A DNA stretch of 14,765 nucleotides, taken from UBA1367 sp040268355 (lineage in GTDB: Bacteria; Actinomycetota; Coriobacteriia; Coriobacteriales; Atopobiaceae). Positions 6,883 through 11,881 of this stretch are shown piece by piece (within the stretch, counting starts at the first letter, position 1; each line of letters opens with the position of its first letter). The notes below the pieces were generated by a model. It saw only the letters and a list, made by a program, of their open reading frames with translations, was not told where the DNA came from and searched no databases. A program made the position numbers and the translations under genes. Location: assembly GCA_040268355.1 (NCBI GenBank), contig JAWRIT010000034.1:1-14765 (forward strand), given 5' to 3'.

Positions 6883-7959
6883 CTAGCCAAGGCGCTCTAC
6901 AAAGAAGTCTGCCATAGATTCGAGCACGGTGCGCGCGTGCTCGTCCAGTTGGACACCAGCGAGGCGCCCCTTGGCGCCCTGGGCCAGCTCGTGCGCATAT
7001 GAGCGGACGTGCTCGATGGAGCCGGCACGCTCCATGAGCGAGACGGCGCGGCCAAGTTCGTCGGCATCGGTGGTGGAGGAGTCGAGCAGGCGCTCGAGCT
7101 CGCTGCGCTCCGGCTCGCCCAGATGGGCAAGCGCGTGGACCGCCAGGAGCGTGCGCTTGCCAGAGGTGATGTCGGAGCGGAAGTCCTTGCCCTGCTGGGT
7201 GGCGTCTCCCACCAGGTTGAGCAGGTCGTCTTGCAGCTGGAAGGCAAGGCCTGCGTCGAGTCCGAAGGCAAAGAGCGCCTCGACCTGCTCGTCGGTGCCC
7301 CCCGCGCAGATGGCCCCACAGGCAAGGGGCGTCGCCGCGGAGTAGTAGGCGGTCTTGTGCGTGGCCATGAACAGGTAGTCTTCCTCGCTCACGTCCCAGC
7401 GTCCGTCGCGCACCCACCCCAGATCGAGCGCCTGCCCCTCGATCGTACGCTGCTCCATGTAGGTCAGCTCGCAGAGGATTCTGAGGCAGGTGTCGTTGTC
7501 GAGCGAGGCGTCCGAGAGCAGTCCCGCCGCGACGTTGACCAGCGCAAGGTCGCCCACGTTGGTGGCGATGCCGACGCCATCGCTCACGTGCAGGCACCGC
7601 TCGCCCCGCCGCAGCTCGCTGTTGTCCGCGATGTCGTCGTGGATGAGCGCCGCGCTCTGGAAGTACTCGATGGCCGCCGCCGTGGAGAGCGCGCAGATCG
7701 GGTCAGCGCCTGCGGCCTGCGCACCAAGCAGCGTGAGGACCGGGCGCGTGCGCTTGCCACCGGCCATCGTGAAACGCGCCAGCGGCTCGTACAGGTAGCG
7801 CATGAGGTCGGGCGCGGAGCTGGCCGTCGGCTCGTCGGGACGCGGGGTGTGGCGTGCCAGGTGGTCCTCCACCTGGGGACGCATGCGCGCCAGATAATCG
7901 ACGAACGCCCGCGAGCCGTCTGCGGTGGCGGTGCCAACTGAGGATGTCTGCTCGCCCAT
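6883..7959 (-). CDS. Polyprenyl diphosphate synthase (trans-type)
   Basis: The 358-residue enzyme condenses isopentenyl diphosphate onto an allylic primer. Conserved parts in order are GGKRTRP (67-73), the first aspartate motif DDIAD (108-112, in LIHDDIADNSELRRGERCLH), the THKTAYY lysine-threonine pair (about 200-206), and the second aspartate motif in QLQDDLLNLVGD. In that second motif the last Asp is Asn (244-248), a variant also seen in yeast-type GGPP synthases. QQGKDFRSDITSGKRT follows as usual. Residues 4 and 5 before the first motif are both Ala, so no bulky side chain stops elongation there and a product of C20 or longer is likely. The start ATG 7957-7959 has AGGAAGG 7 bp upstream; the open frame extends to 8238 but that part has no family similarity. 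It is the first gene of an operon with the CwlM-like gene. The physiological product (menaquinone side chain or another prenyl lipid) is not determined by sequence. Confidence 0.88.
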   Translation of the reverse strand: MGEQTSSVGTATADGSRAFVDYLARMRPQVEDHLARHTPRPDEPTASSAPDLMRYLYEPLARFTMAGGKRTRPVLTLLGAQAAGADPICALSTAAAIEYFQSAALIHDDIADNSELRRGERCLHVSDGVGIATNVGDLALVNVAAGLLSDASLDNDTCLRILCELTYMEQRTIEGQALDLGWVRDGRWDVSEEDYLFMATHKTAYYSAATPLACGAICAGGTDEQVEALFAFGLDAGLAFQLQDDLLNLVGDATQQGKDFRSDITSGKRTLLAVHALAHLGEPERSELERLLDSSTTDADELGRAVSLMERAGSIEHVRSYAHELAQGAKGRLAGVQLDEHARTVLESMADFFVERLG

Positions 7960-8004
7960 GGCGCGCCCTTCCTGGTTGCGTGCAAGAGACGTGGTAACCA
8001 GACC

Positions 8005-8010
8005 AGTATA
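8005..8010 (-). promoter_or_regulatory. Candidate -10 of the polyprenyl synthase operon
   Basis: TATACT on the minus strand (one mismatch to TATAAT) lies about 45 bp before the start codon at 7959. It predicts a leader of roughly 38 nt that carries the AGGAAGG site. The -35 region (CTCTTT at 17 bp) is poor. The gap 7960-8090 separates this operon from the barnase operon. Confidence 0.4.
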
Positions 8011-8062
8011 CGCGAGTGTCTCGTGGCAAAGAGGCGCTCTTTGGTGCGGTGAGGGGTGGGGG

Positions 8063-8101
8063 CGCACGGCCATCCCACGCATGGGGTCGGTCAGCCGTGC
8101 G
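8063..8101 (-). terminator. Compound hairpin at the end of the barnase-barstar operon
   Basis: CGCACGGC (8063-8070) pairs perfectly with GCCGTGCG (8094-8101). Inside it ATCCCA (8072-8077) pairs with TGGGGT (8082-8087) around a 4-nt loop. It begins in the last codons of the small cysteine protein, spans its stop codon and is followed on the minus strand by a C-rich stretch, not a T-run. It may be a factor-dependent terminator or a 3'-end stabiliser. Confidence 0.35.
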
Positions 8102-8312
8102 TGTAGCGCGTTGCCGCGTGCAGCAGGTTGATCTCGGCCAGCTCGAGGATGCCGTCGATGTAGGGCTGGTACATCTTGTCGATGGCCCCCACGCCCAGGC
8201 TGCAACCGCTGCAGGTCTCGCAGCTTGCGTCGCCGCACCAGTCGAGTCCTGCCGACACGATCTGGATTCGCTCCTCGCGGGTGGTGTCCTTGATGAGCAC
8301 GCTGCGTGCCAT
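8091..8312 (-). CDS. Small four-cysteine protein (type often mislabelled 'purine biosynthesis protein PurH')
   Basis: The 73-residue protein starts MARSVLIKDTTREERIQIV and carries a CX4CX2CX2C cluster (C26, C31, C34, C37) followed by MYQPYIDGILELAEIN. From memory this matches a short conserved protein of anaerobic Firmicutes and Actinobacteria with the pattern 'IKDTTkEER..IV... C.gC... lY..YIdGk.El.eiN'. It is sometimes annotated PurH although it lacks any IMP cyclohydrolase or AICAR transformylase domain. The cysteines probably bind a metal or an Fe-S cluster, or act in redox. The ATG has AGGGGG 6 bp upstream, overlapping the stop of the barstar gene 9 bp away, so the two are coupled. No function is known to me. 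It is the last gene of the barnase operon, which may be coincidence or a functional link. Confidence 0.75.
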   Translation of the reverse strand: MARSVLIKDTTREERIQIVSAGLDWCGDASCETCSGCSLGVGAIDKMYQPYIDGILELAEINLLHAATRYTHG

Positions 8313-8321
8313 GGGTGCCCC

Positions 8322-8645
8322 CTAACTCTTGGGCCAGCGGATGGTGTTGACCGAGACCGAGAGCGCGGGATTCTCGCGTGCCGCCCGCAAGAGCACCAGG
8401 CAGAGTCGGTCCATCTGCTCGGCGTAGGCGCTGTCGGGGCCCATCGTCGCGTCACGCATCACATACAAGCGCGTCGGCTCGGAGATGTCGCCCAGGCAGT
8501 CGTGGAGCGCGGCGAGACTCTTGCCGTAGTGCTCGGGGAAGCCAAGCGAGAGGCGCAGGTAGTCGTGCACGGTGTTGATGTCCTGCAGATCCCGCTCGTC
8601 GATGGGGACCTCGAAGACGTCGTTCATGTTGAGATGGCCGTCCAT
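8322..8645 (-). CDS. Barstar-family ribonuclease inhibitor
   Basis: The 107-residue protein matches barstar, the cytoplasmic inhibitor that plugs the active site of barnase-type RNases. The core LGFPEHYGKSLAALHDCLGD (residues 34-53) aligns with the inhibitory helix LALPEYYGENLDALWDCL of Bacillus barstar. The key Asp39 equivalent is kept (D49), and Leu34, Leu37 and Cys40 are also kept. Asp35 is Ala (A45), Trp38 is His (H48), Tyr29 is His (H39) and Trp44 is Ile (I54). Glu76 appears to be Ala (A88). The ATG has a GGGGG stretch about 10 bp upstream. It lies 36 bp after the ribonuclease gene, which fits an immunity partner made from the same transcript. Family assignment is strong; the residue comparison uses recalled reference sequences. 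Confidence 0.88.
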   Translation of the reverse strand: MDGHLNMNDVFEVPIDERDLQDINTVHDYLRLSLGFPEHYGKSLAALHDCLGDISEPTRLYVMRDATMGPDSAYAEQMDRLCLVLLRAARENPALSVSVNTIRWPKS

Positions 8646-8681
8646 GTGTCTGCGCCCCCTCTGGATGGCTCTGTGGAGAGC

Positions 8682-9335
8682 CTAGTACAGCTGCTCGAAG
8701 GTTTCGTAATGGTCCTCGGTGTAGTAGATGAGCCCGTCGTTGGAGAAGACGATGCGCTTTGGGCCGCGAAAGCCGCCCTGGTAGTCTATGTCGCACTCCG
8801 TCCAGGTGCGCCCGCTCGCGTCAGGAAGCGTGCCGTCGTCGTTGTAGAAGCGGCCACCGCCGATGCTCATTCCTGGGCAGACCTCGTCGAGGTTGCCTTC
8901 GGCGGCGACCCATCCTCGCTCGCGCGCCTTGGTCTTGCTGATGAAGTTGCCGGGCAGGTGGCCAAAGCTGTGGATGTAGAGGGCGACCTCGTCTTTTGAG
9001 GTGTACCAGCCGTCTTCGTCCACGGTTGGTCCGCGCGTGGGGGCCGTGGTCGTCGAGGTCGGCGCGGATGTGTCGGCGGAAGCCGCGTCGCCCTGCGTGT
9101 CCGAGCTCTGCTCTGGCTCCGTCGTCGGCGATGCCGAGGGGGTCTCTGGTGCCGGGGACTGGCGCTGGTCCGCCGTGACGTCCGTTGCTGCGTCAAGACC
9201 CGTGGTGCTAGCCCTTCCGTTGAGCCACCCCATGACAAGGCCGATGACGAGCGCGAGCGCAAGGGCACCCAGCCTCATGCGGACGTTCGACCGATTGTTG
9301 TTGGGGAGTTTGTCCATGTATCTAGTGTACTTCAT
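8682..9335 (-). CDS. Membrane-anchored or secreted barnase-family ribonuclease
   Basis: The 217-residue product has a basic N-terminus, one hydrophobic segment (about 22-39, LGALALALVIGLVMGWL), a Ser/Thr/Pro/Ala linker to about residue 104, and a barnase domain (106-217). The domain follows barnase closely: FISKTKARERGWVAAEGNL, MSIGG, SGRTWTECDIDY, GFRGPKRIVFSNDGLIYY and DHYETF. Catalytic and phosphate-binding residues are kept: K134 (Lys27), E180 (Glu73), R190 (Arg83), R194 (Arg87) and H209 (His102). Arg59 is D166 and Asp54 is G161. It should cleave single-stranded RNA outside the membrane and need cytoplasmic inhibition before export. There is no lipobox cysteine; the segment may be a signal peptide or an anchor. 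Two starts are possible, ATG 9333-9335 and ATG 9315-9317, neither with a good ribosome binding site. The barstar gene follows. Confidence 0.88.
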   Translation of the reverse strand: MKYTRYMDKLPNNNRSNVRMRLGALALALVIGLVMGWLNGRASTTGLDAATDVTADQRQSPAPETPSASPTTEPEQSSDTQGDAASADTSAPTSTTTAPTRGPTVDEDGWYTSKDEVALYIHSFGHLPGNFISKTKARERGWVAAEGNLDEVCPGMSIGGGRFYNDDGTLPDASGRTWTECDIDYQGGFRGPKRIVFSNDGLIYYTEDHYETFEQLY

Positions 9336-9379
9336 CGTCTCAAGGGGACCCCGAGCGAATCAACGGAAGGAGCCGCTGA

Positions 9380-9409
9380 CCCCACCTGCTCGGGGCGTTC
9401 GAGGTGGGG
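9380..9409. repeat. Inverted repeat upstream of the barnase gene
   Basis: CCCCACCT (9380-9387) and AGGTGGGG (9402-9409) are perfect inverted copies around a 14-nt GC-rich centre, about 45-75 bp upstream of the barnase start. It could be an operator or a leader hairpin. There is no T-run to support a terminator in either direction. Confidence 0.35.
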
Positions 9410-9456
9410 AGGTTCTTGTGTTCCGCGGGACGTTTGGGTCGATGACAGTCGCTGAA

Positions 9457-9488
9457 GGCGGATCCATAGAAACGAGGTGGATCTATAG
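9457..9488. repeat. 13-bp direct repeat pair, 19-bp spacing
   Basis: GGCGGATCCATAG (9457-9469) and GGTGGATCTATAG (9476-9488) differ at two positions and are separated by 6 bp. On the minus strand the copies read CTATAGATCC and CTATGGATCC, so one contains a -10-like TATAGA. The pair lies 120-150 bp upstream of the barnase gene and might be a paired regulator site. Confidence 0.35.
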
Positions 9489-9525
9489 AGGTGCAGCGGC
9501 TCGTATGGATGACCGTCTGGTCACG

Positions 9526-9661
9526 CCTGTGGGCGCGTCGATAATCCCTGTGCGTTTGGTCTGTCGCCTCCCGTGCGCTGGGCCTGCTGCTTCCTGTGCG
9601 CTGGGCATGCCGACTCCTGCGCGTCTGGCCCGCCGAATTTGTGTGTGGTGCCGTCCACAGG
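9526..9661. repeat. Imperfect 23-bp tandem repeat, four clear units plus degenerate ends
   Basis: Units start at 9547, 9570, 9593 and 9616 with an exact 23-bp period. The consensus opens CCTGTGCGCTGGGCCTGCC and ends with variable bases. A shorter related unit precedes (9526-9546) and a more decayed one follows (9639-9661). The period is not a multiple of three, so coding is unlikely, and it is close to two helical turns. The units have diverged (roughly 60-80 percent identity by eye). The array is too short and too regular in spacing-free arrangement to be CRISPR. Confidence 0.6.
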
Positions 9662-9695
9662 AACGGTCAGCATCACAGAATTCGTCCCCATATCG

Positions 9696-9725
9696 TTTGT
9701 GCCGACCACAAAACCGCAGGATAAA
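9696..9725 (+). promoter_or_regulatory. Candidate promoter with overlapping operator-like palindrome
   Basis: TTTGTG-CCGAC-CACAAA (9696-9712) is a perfect 6-bp inverted repeat. It overlaps a possible -35 (TTGTGC, 9697-9702) that is 17 bp from GATAAA (9720-9725) in an AT-rich island. A related quasi-palindrome, TGTGG-TGCCGT-CCACA, lies at 9644-9659. Both boxes match the promoter consensus only in part, and the nearest rightward gene, metF, is over 560 bp away. Confidence 0.25.
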
Positions 9726-9832
9726 TAATAATCTTTTAAACTAACAGAGAGATAAAGGGACGTTTTTTGTGGCTCTAAGACACTGATGGGTGCCATGGGC
9801 ATTCACAGAGCACGAGGTGGGAGCTGGTGCGG

Positions 9833-9884
9833 AAAGGTCCCGTCTCTGCTGCGTGACGAAACGGGACCGAATTTTGGGGCCTTT
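9833..9884 (+). ncRNA. Possible structured RNA or leader with two mutually exclusive hairpins
   Basis: GGTCCCGT (9836-9843) pairs perfectly with ACGGGACC (9861-9868), and the second arm is followed by GAATTTT, so it looks like a weak intrinsic terminator. Alternatively AAAGGTCCC (9833-9841) pairs with GGGGCCTTT (9876-9884) over 9 bp with one G-T pair. The two stems use the same left arm and cannot form together. This is the geometry of an attenuator or riboswitch expression platform, but I recognise no ligand-binding class. Confidence 0.25.
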
Positions 9885-10288
9885 GACCTGCGCCTTCTCT
9901 GGTCTCTTCGTCTCACCGTGGGGAATCGAGACCGAGCCTTGTGTGGCGAGCCGCAGGAGGCGGGTTATCTAGCTGGGTGAACGTCTCAGAGGCGTTATAA
10001 GGCGCGAAATGCCTCCACGACGCATCGTGTGCCACAAAGGTCGTCCCGAAGGTCGGAAATCGCCTCCTGTGCTCCCGCGAGATGGTGGGGCTCAAGCCGC
10101 GCCACAAGAGGCGCACCGCTCGCACGAAAGAGGTGTCCAAGGACCCCGATGACGTCACGTCGATTGCTGCGATCCGAAAGGTTGCGTCCGATCCCGCAGG
10201 GGAGGCAGCGTCGGGGCATTCGCAACCCTTCACGCGGACGAAACACCGGATGGGTAGCATGACAGCTACCGCAACCGAAGGGACTGCC

Positions 10289-11152
10289 ATGAGAATCAGT
10301 GACATCCTGGCGCGACGCCAGTCATTCTCGTTCGAGATCTTCCCGCCCAAAGGGGACCTGTCCGTCGACGAGGCCGAGCGCGTTGCCCGCAGCCTCTGCG
10401 AGGTGCATCCCGACTGGATCAGTGTGACCTTCTCCGCCGGGGGATCGGGCAACTCGGAGCGCACGGCTGACATCGGCAGGCGCATCGAGCGGGGCGTGGG
10501 GACCACGGCGCTCGCACACCTGACCTGCTTGGGCTCGTCGCGCTCCGATGTAGACGCCTACGTTCGCCGGCTGGAGTCGGCCGGCATCGAGAACGTCCTT
10601 GCCCTGCGTGGCGACCGGGCGCCCGGACGCGAGGCCATCGACTTCACCTATGCGTCGGAGCTCGTCTCCTACCTCAAGGACCGGGGGCTGTGCGTGGGCG
10701 GTGCCTGCTATCCCGAGGGCCACGTGGAGTGCGAGGACCTCGACGCCGACCTCGACCACCTCAAGGAGAAGGTCGCCGCCGGAATCGACTTCTTGGTCAC
10801 CCAGCTCTTCTTTGACAACGAGGACTTCTATCGCTTCCGTGAGCGCTGCGACCGCAAGCGCATCAAGGTGCCCATCGTCTGCGGCATCATGCCCTTCACC
10901 AGCGTCCGTCAGGTGCAGCGCATGACCTTCAACTGCGGGGCGTCCATACCCGCGCGCGTGGTCAGACGTCTCGTGGCGGCCGGCGAGGACCCCGACGCCC
11001 AGCGGGCGGCGGGTGTCGCCTACGCCTGCGAGCAGATCGTCGACCTTGCGGCAAACGGCGTCGACGGCATCCACATCTACACCATGAACCGACCCGAGAT
11101 AGGCCGCGCCACGCATGACGCCCTGGTGGGCTGCGGCTATCTGAGCGCCTAG
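10289..11152 (+). CDS. metF: Methylenetetrahydrofolate reductase
   Basis: The 287-residue flavoprotein reduces 5,10-methylene-THF to 5-methyl-THF, the methyl donor for methionine synthase. It shows the full TIM-barrel set: FSFEIFPPKGDLS at the start, WISVTFSAGGSGN, HLTCLGSSRSDV, NVLALRGDRAPG, ACYPEGHVE, DFLVTQLFFDNEDFYRF, PIVCGIMPFTS and HIYTMNRPEIG at the end. Length is normal for bacterial MetF. I start it at ATG 10289-10291 because GAAGGGA lies about 6 bp upstream and MRISDILARRQSFSFE is the usual beginning. An in-frame ATG at 10259 would add ten residues and is possible. The longer open frame back to 10082 has no family similarity. It is first in an operon with the MetH activation protein (9-bp gap) and metH, so methyl supply and use are made together. 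Confidence 0.93.
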   Translation: MRISDILARRQSFSFEIFPPKGDLSVDEAERVARSLCEVHPDWISVTFSAGGSGNSERTADIGRRIERGVGTTALAHLTCLGSSRSDVDAYVRRLESAGIENVLALRGDRAPGREAIDFTYASELVSYLKDRGLCVGGACYPEGHVECEDLDADLDHLKEKVAAGIDFLVTQLFFDNEDFYRFRERCDRKRIKVPIVCGIMPFTSVRQVQRMTFNCGASIPARVVRRLVAAGEDPDAQRAAGVAYACEQIVDLAANGVDGIHIYTMNRPEIGRATHDALVGCGYLSA

Positions 11153-11161
11153 CGGGGCACC

Positions 11162-11881
11162 ATGTCGAGCGGTGTGCTGCGCGTTGCGCGCGAGACCTAC
11201 AGGATCGACTCGATCGAGCGCCGTGAGGTCCTGCGCTACCTCGGCTACCGTGGCCAGGAGCTGACCGATGAGCTGGAGGGACGCATCGAGGCGGTCGTGG
11301 CCCACTGCCTTGACGTCGCGCGACCACGTGGAGGGCTGGCGGCCTTCCGTGTGGGCGAGCGCACGGATGAGGCGATTGGCCTTATGGGTTGCACGCTTCG
11401 CCTCACTGGCCACGACATCGTCACGCATCTCGCCGATGCGACTGAGGTCACCCTTCTCGCGGTGACGCTGGGCGCCGACGTCGATCGGGAGCTCCGTCGT
11501 CTCTCGCTGATCGACCCGTTGGACCAGGTCATCTTTGACGCTGCGGCGACGGCCCTGGTGGAGCGCGCCGCCGACGCTGCCAACGCGCACGTGCGCGCCT
11601 ATGCCGCCGACCAGGGTGCCTACACCAGCTGGCGTTTCTCTCCCGGCTACGGGGACCTGCCGCTCTCGGTGCAAGGAGAGCTTCTCGCCGCGCTCGACGC
11701 CACGCGTCAACTCGGCATCACGCTCACGCCGACGGACCTCATGGTGCCCACCAAGAGCGTCACCGCCGTCGTGGGCCTGCATGCCACCCCACAGCCGGGG
11801 CTCGAGTCCTCGTGCTCGGTTTGTAACCTTGCGGAGTTCTGTACGCTCCGCCAGACCGGAAGGACCTGTCGTGGGAGCTAG
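11162..11881 (+). CDS. Free-standing vitamin B12-dependent methionine synthase activation-domain protein
   Basis: The 239-residue protein corresponds to the C-terminal AdoMet-binding reactivation module of large MetH proteins, here as its own gene. That module binds S-adenosylmethionine and remethylates cob(II)alamin when the cofactor is accidentally oxidised. The key AdoMet loop is SWRFSPGYGDLPLSVQ (R158, G162, Y163), with TLTPTDLMVPTKSVTAVVGL following as in the family. It ends in a CX2CX5CX8C cluster (C218, C221, C227, C236) that E. coli MetH does not have. This could bind an Fe-S cluster and feed electrons for reductive activation, which is an inference. GGGG precedes the ATG by about 5 bp. 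Its end overlaps the start of metH by 11 bp, so synthesis is coupled to its presumed partner. Confidence 0.82.
   Translation: MSSGVLRVARETYRIDSIERREVLRYLGYRGQELTDELEGRIEAVVAHCLDVARPRGGLAAFRVGERTDEAIGLMGCTLRLTGHDIVTHLADATEVTLLAVTLGADVDRELRRLSLIDPLDQVIFDAAATALVERAADAANAHVRAYAADQGAYTSWRFSPGYGDLPLSVQGELLAALDATRQLGITLTPTDLMVPTKSVTAVVGLHATPQPGLESSCSVCNLAEFCTLRQTGRTCRGS

Larger units (their letters stand above)
9336..10288. other. Long divergent intergenic region with repeats and hairpins, no supportable gene
   Basis: This 953-bp stretch separates the leftward barnase operon from the rightward metF operon. Open frames across it on both strands have no recognisable similarity and no ribosome binding sites, and their 3' parts are shadows of metF or the repeats. 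It contains a CCCCACCT/AGGTGGGG inverted repeat (9380-9387, 9402-9409), a 13-bp direct repeat pair (9457-9488), a 23-bp tandem repeat (about 9526-9661), an AT-rich island with quasi-palindromes (about 9691-9772) and competing hairpins (9833-9884). I looked for SAM, SAH, cobalamin and T-box consensus words near metF and found none. It may be decayed DNA, a non-coding RNA locus or a regulatory region. Confidence 0.6.

Noticed and set aside
8322..8645. Barstar gene as an orphan with no nuclease
   Set aside because: The adjacent upstream gene carries a full barnase domain once its long N-terminal stalk is set aside.
9570..9615. GGAAGCAGC-like word on the minus strand suggesting SRP RNA
   Set aside because: The conserved GGTCAGG part and the long hairpin of SRP RNA are missing, and the word falls inside the tandem repeat.
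9526..9661. CRISPR array
   Set aside because: The 23-bp units are directly adjacent with no unique spacers, and the copies are too diverged.
9001..9744. Plus-strand 247-codon frame starting inside barnase
   Set aside because: The first third is antisense to barnase and the rest runs through repeats; no start signal or family motif.
9521..9802. Minus-strand 93-codon frame over the repeats and AT island
   Set aside because: No ribosome binding site, its second half is the 23-bp repeat whose period is not a multiple of three, and I recognise no similarity. A gene remnant cannot be excluded.
9336..10288. Cobalamin, SAM, SAH or T-box riboswitch upstream of metF-metH
   Set aside because: Searched by eye for the conserved core words of these classes and found no convincing set, although competing hairpins exist.
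10082..10288. N-terminal extension of metF from an earlier start
   Set aside because: The extra 69 residues have no family similarity and the ATG at 10289 has a ribosome binding site and the canonical MetF beginning.
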